A stretch of DNA of 64,000 nucleotides from Nocardia inohanensis NBRC 100128 (lineage in GTDB: Bacteria > Actinomycetota > Actinomycetes > Mycobacteriales > Mycobacteriaceae): the NCBI RefSeq assembly GCF_001612945.1, contig NZ_BDBK01000002.1, positions 806,001 through 870,000 on the forward strand. Direction: 5' to 3'. The notes beneath the pieces were generated by a model. It was not told the DNA's origin. It saw nothing but the letters and a program-made list of their open reading frames with translations, and did no database searches. Shown one piece after another: positions 1-8,621 of this stretch (the first letter of the stretch is position 1; each line of letters starts with the position of its first letter). Position numbers and translations under genes: made by a program.

Positions 1-426
1 TGTCGCGACCTCACCCACGGCGAGTCGCAGCGCGGCGAGCTCGCGCGCCAGGAATTCGGTATCGGCCTTGGTCTGCGCGGCCCGGGTGCGGTCCTCCTCG
101 AGGGCCACCCGGTCGCGATTGTCCTGCCGGTTCTGGGCCAGCAGGATGAGCGGCGCGGCATAGGCGGCCTGGGTGGAGAAAGCCAGGTTGAGCAGGATGA
201 ACGGGTACGGATCCCAGCGCAGGCTGACCGCGAAGATATTGAGCAGGATCCAGACGATCACCACCACGGTCTGGATGGCCAGATAGCGCCCGGTACCCAG
301 GAAACGCGCCACATTCTCGCTGGAACGAGCCAGCGCCTCGGCGTCCCAGTCGAATCCGCGGAAACGGCTCTCGACGGGTGTCTCCAGCCGCTGCCGCGCG
401 GTGAGTTTGTCGATCCGATCGGTCAC
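1..426 (-). CDS. DUF1003 family membrane protein (3' end cut by window edge)
   Basis: The visible 142 codons begin VTDRIDKLTARQRLETPVES. They contain the DUF1003 core: RGFDWDAEALARSSENVARF, then two hydrophobic helices around residues 45-68 and 75-95 (VVVIVWILLNIF and YPFILLNLAFSTQAAYAAPL), then a charged segment QNRQDNRDRVALEEDRTR that probably forms a coiled coil. The family is predicted to be an inner-membrane protein of unknown function. The GTG start overlaps the TGA of the MgtE-like gene upstream (GTGA), so the two are probably translationally coupled. The same pairing occurs in mycobacteria (Rv1232c-Rv1231c, from memory). The C-terminus lies outside the window. Confidence 0.85.
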   Translation of the reverse strand, partial: MTDRIDKLTARQRLETPVESRFRGFDWDAEALARSSENVARFLGTGRYLAIQTVVVIVWILLNIFAVSLRWDPYPFILLNLAFSTQAAYAAPLILLAQNRQDNRDRVALEEDRTRAAQTKADTEFLARELAALRLAVGEVAT

Positions 427-1748
427 GCGCGGCCTCCGGTCCCGTCGATCACGGGCAGCCCGTGTACGTCGTGATTGTCTTCATCTTGCTCGCGCCAGTC
501 CTCGGGTAGCAGGTGATCGAGCACATCGTCGACGGTGACGGCGCCCAGCAGGTGGTTCTCGTCGTCCACCACCGGTCCGCAGACCAGGTTGTAGGTGGCG
601 AAGTAGCGGGTCACGGCGGTCAGCGGGGCCTCGGGCCGCAGCTGCACCAGGTCGGCGTCGACGATGCCGCCCACCAGGTTCGCCGGGGGTTCGCGCAGTA
701 GTTGCTGGAAGTGCACGCAGCCGAGATAGCGACCGGTCGGTGTGGCCGTCGGCGGGCGCACCACGAACGCCATCGAGGCCAGCGCCGGGGTCAGCTCCGG
801 ATCGCGGATACGGGCCAGCGCCTCCGCGACCGTGGTGGCCGGGGTGAGCACCACCGCGCGCGTCGTCATCAGACCACCGGCGGTGTACGGCGCGTGCTCG
901 AGCAGCCGCCGCACCGGTTCGGAATCCTCCGGATCCATCAGCGCCAGCAGCGATTCCGCCTCGCCCGCGGGCAGCTCGCCCAGCAGGTCGGCCGCGTCGT
1001 CGGGGTCCATCGCCTCCAGCAGGTCGGCGGCGCGCTCCACACCGAGCTGCTCCAGCAACTCCACCTGATCGTTCTCCGGCAGCTCCTGCACCACGTCGGC
1101 CAGCCGCTCGTCGTCGAAGGCCGCGGCCACCTCGATGCGGCGCTTGCGCGGCAGATCGCGCAGCAGGTGCGCGACGTCGGCGGGGCGCATGCCCTCGAAT
1201 TGCGTGAGCAGCTGGGTGACATCCTGGCCCGGGCGGTTCAGGTCGGTCTGGGTGAGCCCGCGCACCTGCGCCCAATCCACCACGTGCACCGCGCCGCGCC
1301 GCCCGAAACCCACGCCGAGGCGCCGGCGTTCGCGCACCGCGACCCGCGAGACCGCCCAGTCGCGCGTGCGGGTCTGCTCCAGACCGAGATCGACCACCAC
1401 CACATCCACATCCCGCAGCTGCGGCAGTTCGGGATCCTCGACCCGCACGGTGCTGTCGAGCAGCTGTGCGATGGCCAGCATTTCGCCCGGCCGCTGCTCG
1501 AAGCGCCGCACGCTGATGCTGCCGGTGGTCAGGGTCACCGAACCCGGTTCGATCGCGGTCACCCGCAGCATCGGCACGAAAATCCTTTTGCGGGTGGGCA
1601 GTTCGACGAGCAACCCGAGAATCCTCGGTTGCTGTCGGTCATAGCGGATGGAGATCACCAGGTCGCGAATACGACCGATAGACTCCCCGTCCGGTCCCAG
1701 CACCACCAGGCCAGCCAGCCGGGCGGCGAAAACCTTCGTCGCTGCCAT
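423..1748 (-). CDS. MgtE N-terminal/PRC-barrel/CBS domain protein, magnesium-transporter related
   Basis: This 441-residue protein has no transmembrane helices. A PRC-barrel-like region lies at about residues 5-80 (LAGLVVLGPDGESIGRIRDL) and a second one at about 95-155. The superhelical MgtE N-domain covers about 165-290, with repeats such as LLRDLPRKRRIEVAAAF and LEAMDPDDAADLLGELP. A tandem CBS region reaches to about 430 (GGLMTTRAVVLTPATTVAEA). In MgtE channels these cytosolic parts sense magnesium and gate the pore. Here the pore is missing, so the protein may be a stand-alone sensor or partner. I chose the ATG at 1748 (MAATKVFAARL) because upstream reading runs into low-complexity sequence. 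It overlaps the DUF1003 gene by 4 bp and diverges from the lyase gene. Confidence 0.85.
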   Translation of the reverse strand: MAATKVFAARLAGLVVLGPDGESIGRIRDLVISIRYDRQQPRILGLLVELPTRKRIFVPMLRVTAIEPGSVTLTTGSISVRRFEQRPGEMLAIAQLLDSTVRVEDPELPQLRDVDVVVVDLGLEQTRTRDWAVSRVAVRERRRLGVGFGRRGAVHVVDWAQVRGLTQTDLNRPGQDVTQLLTQFEGMRPADVAHLLRDLPRKRRIEVAAAFDDERLADVVQELPENDQVELLEQLGVERAADLLEAMDPDDAADLLGELPAGEAESLLALMDPEDSEPVRRLLEHAPYTAGGLMTTRAVVLTPATTVAEALARIRDPELTPALASMAFVVRPPTATPTGRYLGCVHFQQLLREPPANLVGGIVDADLVQLRPEAPLTAVTRYFATYNLVCGPVVDDENHLLGAVTVDDVLDHLLPEDWREQDEDNHDVHGLPVIDGTGGRA

Positions 1749-1842
1749 GACTGTCAAGGCTAGTGGTAAACGACTGTCCGAATTGTCCGCGCCACGAGCG
1801 CGAATAGTTCTTTGCCCTGTTGGCAGAGCGAAGGAGTGACCC

Positions 1843-2799
1843 ATGACATCCCGCCGATCGGTGCTCGCCGTCCCCGGCAGCAACCCGCGCATGATCGAAA
1901 AGGCCAAGGGCCTGGCTGCCGACGAGGTGTTCCTGGATCTGGAGGACGCGGTCGCACCGGCGGCCAAGGCGGCGGCGCGGGCCAATATCGTGGCGGCGCT
2001 GAACCAGCCGGGCTGGGAGGGCAAGATCCGGGTGGTCCGGGTCAACGACTGGACCACCGCGTGGACCTATAGCGATGTGATCTCGGTGGTGGAGGGCGCG
2101 GGCGCGAATATCGACGCCATCCTGCTGCCCAAGGTGACCGATGCCGGGCAGGTGCAGGCCCTCGATTTGCTGCTCACCCAGCTGGAGAAGACGCACGGCC
2201 TGGAGGTCGGGCGGATCGGAATCGAACCGCAGATCGAGAACGCGCTCGGGCTGCGCAATATCGACGCCATCGCCACCGCCTCGCCGCGGGTGCAGACCCT
2301 GGTTTTCGGTCCCGCGGACTTCATGGCGAGCATCAATATGCGCACCCTGGTCGTCGGCGAACAGCCCGAGGGTTACGAGCCCGGCGACGCCTACCACCAC
2401 ATCTATATGACGATCCTGCTCGCCGCCCGCGCGCACGGGTTGCAGGCCATCGACGGTCCGTACCTCGCGGTGCGTGACGTGGATGGCTTCCGCCGCAACG
2501 CATCTCGCACCGCCGCGCTCGGCTTCGACGGCAAATGGGTGCTGCATCCGGATCAGGTCGCGGCCTGCAACGAGATCTTCAGCCCGCGCCAGGCCGACTA
2601 CGACCGCGCCGAGGAAATTCTGGACGCGTACGCCTTCCACACGTCCGTCGACGGCGGCGCGCGGGGCGCGGTCATGCTCGGAGATGAGATGATCGATGAG
2701 GCCAGCGCCAAAATGGCGCAGGTCATAGCCGATAAAGGACGGGCGGCCGGAATGACGCGAACCACGCGTTTCGAACGGGCATCCGCCGATGCGAAATAG
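1843..2799 (+). CDS. CitE-like CoA-ester lyase (HpcH/HpaI aldolase family)
   Basis: This 318-residue TIM-barrel protein begins MTSRRSVLAVPGSNPRMIEK, the usual N-terminus of citrate-lyase beta-subunit-like enzymes. It has the active-site acidic segment FLDLEDAVAP, the arginine-containing strand KIRVVRVND, a central IGIEPQIENALGL acidic strand and FGPADFMASI with the metal-binding Asp. No citE-type acyl-carrier or alpha subunit is nearby, so it is probably a stand-alone lyase acting on a malyl-, citramalyl- or hydroxymethylglutaryl-CoA-type ester rather than part of citrate lyase. GAAGGAG lies about 7 bases before the ATG. It diverges from the MgtE-like gene and is followed 12 bp later by the stress-protein gene. 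Confidence 0.85.
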   Translation: MTSRRSVLAVPGSNPRMIEKAKGLAADEVFLDLEDAVAPAAKAAARANIVAALNQPGWEGKIRVVRVNDWTTAWTYSDVISVVEGAGANIDAILLPKVTDAGQVQALDLLLTQLEKTHGLEVGRIGIEPQIENALGLRNIDAIATASPRVQTLVFGPADFMASINMRTLVVGEQPEGYEPGDAYHHIYMTILLAARAHGLQAIDGPYLAVRDVDGFRRNASRTAALGFDGKWVLHPDQVAACNEIFSPRQADYDRAEEILDAYAFHTSVDGGARGAVMLGDEMIDEASAKMAQVIADKGRAAGMTRTTRFERASADAK

Positions 2800-2811
2800 C
2801 ATGATGGAGTC

Positions 2812-3306
2812 ATGACGAATCCCTTGGGGAACTCGAGCCGGAACCGTCCGGGCCTGCCCACGCCGCCTTCGGGGTGGCCGGTCGGTTCGTACCCGACCTA
2901 TGCCGAGGCGCAACGGGCCGTCGACTATCTGGCGGACAATTCCTTCCCCGTCGAGAACGTGACCATCGTCGGCGTGGACCTCATGCAGGTGGAGCGCGTG
3001 CTCTACCGGCTGACCTGGGGCAAAGTCATTGGCGGGGGCGTTGTTTCGGGCGCCTGGCTGGGTCTGTTCATCGGCCTGCTGCTGAGCCTGTTCGGCACCG
3101 GCGGCCACGTGTTCGGCCCGCTGGTGGTGGGTCTGGTCGGCGGCATCGTCTTCGGCGTCATCTCCACCACCATCCCGTACGCCGCCACCCGCGGGCAGCG
3201 GGATTTCGCCTCCACCATGCAGTTGGTGGCCGGCCGCTACGACGTGCTCTGCGACCCGAAGGTCGCCGAACAGGCGCGCGACCTGATCGCCAGGCTGGCG
3301 ATCTAG
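2812..3306 (+). CDS. Small membrane protein with general stress protein 17M-like domain
   Basis: The 164-residue protein has an N-terminal soluble domain with the pattern GSYPTYAEAQRAVDYLADNSFPVENVTIVG (positions about 23-52), typical of the general-stress-17M/Rv1234 family. Two hydrophobic segments follow, at about 78-100 (GGGVVSGAWLGLFIGLLLSL) and 105-125. A short hydrophilic tail has TMQLVAGRYDVLCD. The function is unknown; the family is linked to stress or envelope proteins. GGAG precedes the ATG by a short spacer. The next gene starts 4 bp after its stop, so the two are probably co-transcribed. Confidence 0.8.
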   Translation: MTNPLGNSSRNRPGLPTPPSGWPVGSYPTYAEAQRAVDYLADNSFPVENVTIVGVDLMQVERVLYRLTWGKVIGGGVVSGAWLGLFIGLLLSLFGTGGHVFGPLVVGLVGGIVFGVISTTIPYAATRGQRDFASTMQLVAGRYDVLCDPKVAEQARDLIARLAI

Positions 3307-3310
3307 TTCG

Positions 3311-3886
3311 ATGGATGTGCTGGACAAGGTCCGGGCCGCGGCGCTCGGATATTTCGGTGTGGACTCGGCCGATTCGGCCTCGGTGACGTTCCTGGGCTTG
3401 GAACCCATCGAGATTCTGCGGATTCCGGGTGACGAGGTGGTGCACTACGTGACCCTGGGCGGGTCGCGTAACCCCATGACCGATTCGGCGGCGGCGCTGG
3501 CGGATCCGGTGCGGGGACCGCGCGCGGAACTGGTGCTGACGCTGCGCGGGGGGGTGGGCGCGGGCTCCGGCCTGACCCGGGCTCTGGGTGTGCTGATCGC
3601 CGCGCCCGCGGTGGAAGGCGTTGTGCTGCAACCTGATGCGCTGCTCGATCTCGGAGAACCGTTGTGGGCCAACGCGTCTTTCACCGCGGGGCTGCTGGGG
3701 GAGAGCGAACTGCCCGCGGTGGAATTGCCGGAACCGGCTGAGCCCGTACGGTTCCTGACGGTCACGCCCATCACCGCCACCGAGGCGGCGTGGGTGCGCA
3801 TTCGAGGCGCCGCCGCGCTCCGTGATGCCTGGGCCGAGGCGAAAATCGATGTGCGCGACCCGGATCGCGGAGCCGCCTCGCTATAG
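3311..3886 (+). CDS. Suppressor of fused (SUFU) domain protein
   Basis: The 191-residue protein matches the bacterial SUFU-like domain. It has an N-terminal part with IEILRIPGDEVVHYVTLGGS followed by a conserved segment around RNPMTDSAAALADPVRGPRA, and PRAELVLTLRGG at about 75-88. A long middle region ends with RFLTVTPITATEAAWVRIRG, the usual C-terminal strand pair. In animals SUFU binds GLI factors. In bacteria the domain is often linked to toxin immunity or of unknown role, and no toxin is seen next to it here. It starts 4 bp after the stress-protein gene, and its last 6 bp overlap the convergent corA gene. Confidence 0.75.
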   Translation: MDVLDKVRAAALGYFGVDSADSASVTFLGLEPIEILRIPGDEVVHYVTLGGSRNPMTDSAAALADPVRGPRAELVLTLRGGVGAGSGLTRALGVLIAAPAVEGVVLQPDALLDLGEPLWANASFTAGLLGESELPAVELPEPAEPVRFLTVTPITATEAAWVRIRGAAALRDAWAEAKIDVRDPDRGAASL

Positions 3887-4963
3887 CCAGTCGTTGCGGT
3901 GGAAGTTGACGTACAGTGCCGCGCACAGCAGCACCATCAGACCGATGACGACCGGGTAGCCGAAGGTCCACCGCAATTCCGGCATGTGGTCGAAGTTCAT
4001 GCCGTAGACGCCCGCGATCATGGTCGGCACCGCCGCCATGGCCGCGTAGGCGGAGATCTTGCGCATATCGGTGTTCTGCTGCACGCTCACCTTCGCCAAT
4101 GCGGCATTGATCAGCGCGCTCAACGATTCGTCGAAATCGGTGATCTGCTCGGTCACCTGGGTGTGATGGTCGGCCACATCGCGCATATATCGCCGAATCT
4201 CCTTGGGGATCGGCATGACCGAGTCGTGGGCCAGCAATTGCAGCGGCAGCGCCAGCGGCTTCACCGCCCGGCGCAACTCCACCACTTCGCGTTTCAGCTG
4301 GTAAACAGCCTCGATGACGATCTTGCTGCCCGGCGTGAAGACCTCCTCCTCCATCGCCGCGACATCGTCCTCCATCGCCTGGGTGACGTCGACATAGGAA
4401 TCCACCACGTGATCGGCGACCGCGTGCAGGATGGCCGGCGGGCCCAGTTTCAGTCGCGCCGGCTCGGCTTCCAGCGCCCCGCGCACCCCGGTCAGACCGG
4501 TGAAATCGCCGTGCCGCACGGTGATCACGAAATCCGGCCCGAGGAACACCATGATCTCGCCGGTGTCCACGATCTCGCTGACCGTATTGAGTTCGTGCTC
4601 GTGGTACTGCACCGTGCGCAGCACCAGGAACAGCACGTCGTCGTAGCGCTCCAGTTTCGGCCGCTGATGCGCCAGTACGGCGTCCTCCACCGCCAGCTCG
4701 TGCAGGCCGAAAGTCGTTGCCACATCGGCCATCAGGGCATCGCTGGGTTCGAGCAGGCCGAGCCAGACGAAGCCGCTGCCCTGCGCCCGCACCTCGGTCA
4801 GCGCCTGCCGGTACGTGCGCTGTCCCTGCTGCCGCCGCCCTTCGGTGTAGAGCGCGCAATCGATCACCTTGTCGGCGCGCGGCTTCGGCTTCGGATGCTT
4901 GCCGGAGGGTTCGCCGGAGCGCCCGGGCCAGTGGAAGGACGGCAGCGGCGGAATCGAAGACAC
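3881..4963 (-). CDS. corA: Magnesium/cobalt transporter CorA
   Basis: This 360-residue protein has the full CorA layout: a long cytosolic N-domain with FVWLGLLEPSDALMADVATT and the acidic HELAVEDA segment, a long helical stalk, and two C-terminal membrane helices. The first helix ends in the diagnostic YGMNF loop (AGVYGMNFDHMPEL, about residues 318-331). The second helix is VVIGLMVLLCAALYV, followed by a short basic tail. It forms a pentameric Mg2+ channel gated by intracellular Mg2+. The gene diverges from the PHP gene across 71 bp and converges on the SUFU gene. With the MgtE-like protein nearby, this end of the window is a magnesium-handling cluster. Confidence 0.95.
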   Translation of the reverse strand: MSSIPPLPSFHWPGRSGEPSGKHPKPKPRADKVIDCALYTEGRRQQGQRTYRQALTEVRAQGSGFVWLGLLEPSDALMADVATTFGLHELAVEDAVLAHQRPKLERYDDVLFLVLRTVQYHEHELNTVSEIVDTGEIMVFLGPDFVITVRHGDFTGLTGVRGALEAEPARLKLGPPAILHAVADHVVDSYVDVTQAMEDDVAAMEEEVFTPGSKIVIEAVYQLKREVVELRRAVKPLALPLQLLAHDSVMPIPKEIRRYMRDVADHHTQVTEQITDFDESLSALINAALAKVSVQQNTDMRKISAYAAMAAVPTMIAGVYGMNFDHMPELRWTFGYPVVIGLMVLLCAALYVNFHRNDWL

Positions 4964-5034
4964 GTCTGCCGATGCTAGCCGGGCTCGGACCGGCCGCCCG
5001 GGAGCTTCGCTGCGGCGCAGGCAAGATAGAGCTT

Positions 5035-5889
5035 GTGCGTATCGATCTCCACACCCATTCCAATGCCTCCGACGGCACCGACACCCCGGCGCAGCTGATC
5101 GGCAAGGCGGCCGCGGCCGGACTCGACGTCGTGGCGCTCACCGACCACGACACCACCTCCGGGTGGGCCGAGGCGGTCGAGGCGCTACCGCCGGGGCTGA
5201 CGCTGGTGCGGGGCATGGAGATGTCATGCGTGGGCGATGGCGAGGACGGCTGGCCGGTGCCCGTGCACCTGCTGGCGTATCTCTTCGATCCCACCGACGC
5301 GTCCTTCGCGCAGGAGCGCGAGCGCTTGCGCGCCGAGCGCATCGTGCGGTTGCGCGCCATCGCCGAGCACATGGCGGCCGACGGTCTGCCCGTCGATCCG
5401 GACGAAGTGATGGCCTCGGCGGGGCCGTCGGCGGGTCGCCCGCATCTGGCGCGCGCTCTGGTGAACGCCGGCGTGGTCCCGACGGTGGACGCGGCGTTCC
5501 AGGATCTGCTCGCCTCGCACGGGAAGTACTACGTCGAGAAGGCCGATACGCCGTTGCAGCGCGCGGTGGAGATGGTCGCGGCCGCGGGCGGGGTGTCGGT
5601 GGTGGCGCATCCGCGTGCCCGCAAGCGCGGGCGGCTGCTGGCGCTGGATCACATCCGGGAGCTGGCGTCGCTGGGTCTGGGCGGCATCGAGATCGACCAT
5701 ATCGATCACAACGACGCCGATCGCGAAATTCTGCGCGGGCTGGCTGCCGAACTCGGTCTGGTAACGACCGGTTCGTCCGACTATCACGGCTCGAACAAAA
5801 CCATTCGGCTCGGTGAATTCACCACCGACCCAACGCAATTCGAGGAAATCGTGGGCAAAGCGACCGGCGTACCGGTGATCACCGCATGA
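5035..5889 (+). CDS. PHP-domain phosphoesterase (TrpH/YciV-type)
   Basis: The 284-residue protein opens with the PHP metal motif RIDLHTHSNASDGTDTP, followed by VALTDHDTTSG, HPRARKRGRL and the late SSDYHGSN motif. Together these supply the His/Asp ligands of a trinuclear metal site. In this family E. coli YciV/RnaAM hydrolyses 3',5'-nucleoside bisphosphates and short RNA 5' ends, and that is the likely role here. I chose the GTG at 5035 because the open frame upstream overlaps the corA start and lacks family sequence. The stop overlaps the ATG of the next small gene (ATGA). Confidence 0.88.
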   Translation: MRIDLHTHSNASDGTDTPAQLIGKAAAAGLDVVALTDHDTTSGWAEAVEALPPGLTLVRGMEMSCVGDGEDGWPVPVHLLAYLFDPTDASFAQERERLRAERIVRLRAIAEHMAADGLPVDPDEVMASAGPSAGRPHLARALVNAGVVPTVDAAFQDLLASHGKYYVEKADTPLQRAVEMVAAAGGVSVVAHPRARKRGRLLALDHIRELASLGLGGIEIDHIDHNDADREILRGLAAELGLVTTGSSDYHGSNKTIRLGEFTTDPTQFEEIVGKATGVPVITA

Positions 5890-6152
5890 AGGTGCTCCGG
5901 GGTCTGAGTGGAGTCGTGACGGGTGGGGTGGTGGTGCTCGCGGCAACGGTCGTCGGCGCCGCTGTCATCGGTGCTCGGCGTGGTTTTCCGGGCCCCGGAG
6001 CCTCCTCGGTGGCATGGCATGTGGCGGCCGCGCTATTGGCGGTGGCGGCGCAGATTTTCGCGGATAGGCGTCAGGGTTTCGCCGCCTTTTCCGGATCACT
6101 GGTTGTTTTTCTGGTAGCCGGATATCTGCTGTGGACGCAGTGGTGGAATTGA
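5886..6152 (+). CDS. Small membrane protein of unknown function
   Basis: This 88-residue protein has three hydrophobic stretches: about residues 8-30 (GVVTGGVVVLAATVVGAAVIGA), 42-60 and 67-85. A short basic/polar loop FADRRQGF lies between the last two. I do not recognise the family. The ATG overlaps the PHP stop codon (ATGA), so it is almost certainly co-translated with it. It is followed by 51 non-coding bases before the flavoprotein gene. Confidence 0.7.
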   Translation: MKVLRGLSGVVTGGVVVLAATVVGAAVIGARRGFPGPGASSVAWHVAAALLAVAAQIFADRRQGFAAFSGSLVVFLVAGYLLWTQWWN

Positions 6153-6203
6153 AATACGTGTAACGGTTGCGGGCAGTTGAACTGTCCACGAACATTTGTC
6201 GAT

Positions 6204-7919
6204 ATGACCGAATTCGACGCCGATGTGCTGGTGCTGGGCGGTGGTCCCGCCGGGGCTTGGGCCGCGCTCGCGGCCGCTGCCGCCGGCGCTCGGGTGATCG
6301 TGGTCGACAAGGCCCGCTGCGGTTCCAGCGGGCCCACCGCGCGCGGCGGGGTCACGCTGTGGAACATTCCGCCCGGCCGTGCCCGCGACGCGGCCGTCGC
6401 ACAGAACTTCGCGCACGGCGGCGGACTGGGCGATCCGGAGTGGATGTACCGGGTTCTCGACGAGACTCACCGGCGCGTCGCGCAACTCGTGCAAGGGGGC
6501 TTCCGCTTCCAGGGCGAGCACGCCGCCCGCCCCGCCCGGATCTACCTCGACGGGGCCAAGTATCTCGGCCGCCTGCGCCGCAGCCTGGTGATCGCGGGGG
6601 TACGAATCCTGGACCACCATCCGGTATTACAGCTGCTCACCGACTCCGACGGCACCGTCTCCGGGGCGGCCGGCGTCACCGCTCCGCCTCGCACCGGGGG
6701 ATCCCGCGAATCCCACTTTTGGACCGTGCGCGCCAAGGCCGTGGTGCTCGCGACCGGTGGTTGCGCCTTCCTTTCCGGCGGCGCGGGCACCGACGTGAGC
6801 ACGGGTGAGGGCCTGCTCATGGGCGCCGAAGCCGGAGCCGACCTGTCCGGCATGGAATTCTCCAATGCCTACTCGCTGATCCCCGCGCTGTCCGCGGTGG
6901 CCGCCCGCGTCGACCGCCGCTGCGATTCCGCCTCGGCCCGCGCGGGTTCCGACGGCACGCTGGACATGCGCGGGATCACCGCCCGGGCCGACGGGGTGAT
7001 GGCCGAACGGGGGCGCGATGCCTGGGCCGACGGCGGTGCCCTGTTCGCCCCCGACCAGCTGATGCACTTCGCGACGCTCTACGACGAATCGCGGGAAGTC
7101 CTGTACGGCCACGGATGTGGTTCCCGCGCACAGGTTTTCACCGCCATCGCCGATGGCCGCCGGGTGTACGCGGCCTTCGACGACCTACCCGCGCCGCTGC
7201 GCGCCGAGCTGGTCCAGCAGAACGGTCCCAACTGGTCCGGACGGGTCCCGTTGCGTGCCGTCCTAGAGGGCACCGTGCGCGGCACCGGCGGTCTGCGCTT
7301 GGCCGGGGCCGACTGCGCCACCACGGTGCCCGGGCTCTACGGCGCCGGCGATATCACCACCCGCGAGCCGATCACCGGCGCGGTCAGCGGTTTCGGTGGC
7401 CAGAACGGGGCCTGGGCGATCTCTTCCGGAGTCTGGTCGGGTACCGCCGCGGCCCGTTTCGCCACCACCCGCCGCCGCCTCGGCAAGACCCGCCCGGTTC
7501 GGGGTGCGGGGCTCGGCGACAAGGCCCGCGTCGACCCGCGGGCCGTGGTCGGACTGGTCCAGGAGCACACCCTGCCGTTGCGCCGCTCCTACTGGCGCAG
7601 CGACGGCAGCCTGCGCGACAGCATCGCCGAACTCGACGGCATGTGGCCCGGAGCCGAATTCGATCTCGGCGGTTCGGGCCCCGCCCGACTGCGCGCCCGC
7701 CAGGCAGCGGCACTCCTGGCCGTGGCCCGCTGGACCAAATACTCCGCCCTCGCCCGCACCGAAACCCGCGGCATGCACCGCCGCACCGATCACCCCGGCG
7801 CCCACACCGATTGGCGCGTCCGGCTTATTTCGGGAGGAGTCGGCGATGTCTGGGTCCGCCCCGAACGCTTCGATTCCGGCCGCCCCGAATACCCCGCCCC
7901 CGAAGCCACCCCGGCCTGA
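6204..7919 (+). CDS. FAD-binding protein, fumarate reductase/succinate dehydrogenase flavoprotein type
   Basis: The 571-residue protein begins MTEFDADVLVLGGGPAGAWA, a Rossmann dinucleotide site followed by VVDKARCGSSGPTARGGVTL. Further family signatures are ATGGCAFLSGGAGTDVSTGE (about 180-199) and the C-terminal FAD-binding strand GLYGAGDITTREPITGAVSG. The C-terminal helical domain of the succinate dehydrogenase/aspartate oxidase group is present but diverged. No iron-sulfur or membrane-anchor subunit adjoins it, so it is probably a soluble FAD oxidoreductase with unknown substrate. A TTG at 6177 is an alternative start; I prefer the ATG because the Rossmann motif then sits at the usual distance. 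Confidence 0.8.
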   Translation: MTEFDADVLVLGGGPAGAWAALAAAAAGARVIVVDKARCGSSGPTARGGVTLWNIPPGRARDAAVAQNFAHGGGLGDPEWMYRVLDETHRRVAQLVQGGFRFQGEHAARPARIYLDGAKYLGRLRRSLVIAGVRILDHHPVLQLLTDSDGTVSGAAGVTAPPRTGGSRESHFWTVRAKAVVLATGGCAFLSGGAGTDVSTGEGLLMGAEAGADLSGMEFSNAYSLIPALSAVAARVDRRCDSASARAGSDGTLDMRGITARADGVMAERGRDAWADGGALFAPDQLMHFATLYDESREVLYGHGCGSRAQVFTAIADGRRVYAAFDDLPAPLRAELVQQNGPNWSGRVPLRAVLEGTVRGTGGLRLAGADCATTVPGLYGAGDITTREPITGAVSGFGGQNGAWAISSGVWSGTAAARFATTRRRLGKTRPVRGAGLGDKARVDPRAVVGLVQEHTLPLRRSYWRSDGSLRDSIAELDGMWPGAEFDLGGSGPARLRARQAAALLAVARWTKYSALARTETRGMHRRTDHPGAHTDWRVRLISGGVGDVWVRPERFDSGRPEYPAPEATPA

Positions 7920-8032
7920 CCTACTCCGGATGGTGGGCGTTGCGGATCTTGGTATTCGGGAGTCGCTCCGACAGTTCGGCTACCAACGGGTAGGGTTTGC
8001 GGTGCGGAGGAGAGTTCGGCCATTACCACCGT

Positions 8033-8096
8033 GGGGGTTCGGGGGCTTGCCCCCAAAGATTCCTTCCTCAACAGGGGGTTCGGGGGCTGAGCCCCC
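8033..8096. repeat. Two copies of a GC-rich palindromic repeat (REP-like)
   Basis: The pattern GGGGGTTC followed by a G/C hairpin occurs twice. The first copy has arms GGGGGC and GCCCCC within 8041-8054; the second has GGGGGCT and AGCCCCC within 8082-8096. The related inverted copy at 30206-30227 lies near the end of the fadD gene. Copies sit downstream of genes, as expected for dispersed palindromic units. Confidence 0.6.
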
Positions 8097-8567
8097 GCCG
8101 ACTCACAACCGGCCCGCGACCGGTTTGTAACAGCTCACCGCCTGCAATGCGACGCCGTTGTGACTCTTCTCCGTGTTCGGTTCCGGACGTGGGAGTTTCC
8201 CTTAACCCCGGGGTGATCCGGGTCTCTTACCCTTCGGAGATGAGGAACGACCGCGACGGACCGTGAGGGCGATTTGGCACGTCGTCGGCGCTCCTGGCAG
8301 AATGCAAAAACCCCCGGCCGCAGCCACCGCCCGGCCCGGGAGACTCGGTGATCACGATCCGCAAACTCGCGGGTTCATCCGCGATCACCCCGGCATCGCC
8401 CGGACCCACCCGTCCGGTTCGCTCGACGATTGTGCCGCGACACACCTCCGTTAAGCCGTAATACTTACCGGTGCTTGCCCCGATGCAGTGGCAAGGTTCC
8501 GTCATCAACGGCTTGCCGGGAAGTGATCCGCGCACATCCCTTTTGAGCACAAGAACCCAATTAACTA

Positions 8568-8594
8568 TTACCGAACGGTAACCGTCAAACGGTT
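8568..8594 (+). promoter_or_regulatory. Overlapping palindromes upstream of malic enzyme, candidate operator
   Basis: TTACCG-AA-CGGTAA (8568-8581) is a perfect 6-bp inverted repeat with a 2-bp spacer. AACCGT-CAA-ACGGTT (8580-8594) is a second one with a 3-bp spacer and shares two bases with the first. They end 27 bp before the GTG start, in the place of a promoter or operator. The binding regulator is unknown. Confidence 0.5.
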
Positions 8595-8621
8595 GAGTCC
8601 GCATCGAGCAGGAGTGAAATC

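Larger units (their letters stand above)
7920..8621. other. Intergenic region upstream of malic enzyme, 702 bp
   Basis: No convincing gene is present; the short frames here have no family-like sequence. It holds two GC-rich palindromic repeats (8033-8096) and, near the 3' end, two overlapping palindromes just before the malic enzyme gene (8568-8594). The last 60 bases are less GC-rich and probably contain the promoter. The stretch 8100-8560 is long for a leader; I see no known riboswitch in it, but a transcribed leader or small RNA cannot be excluded. Confidence 0.6.

Noticed and set aside
1639..3408. 589-residue open frame on the minus strand
   Set aside because: It is antisense to the CitE-like and stress-protein genes and has no family-like sequence. 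High GC gives long antisense frames.
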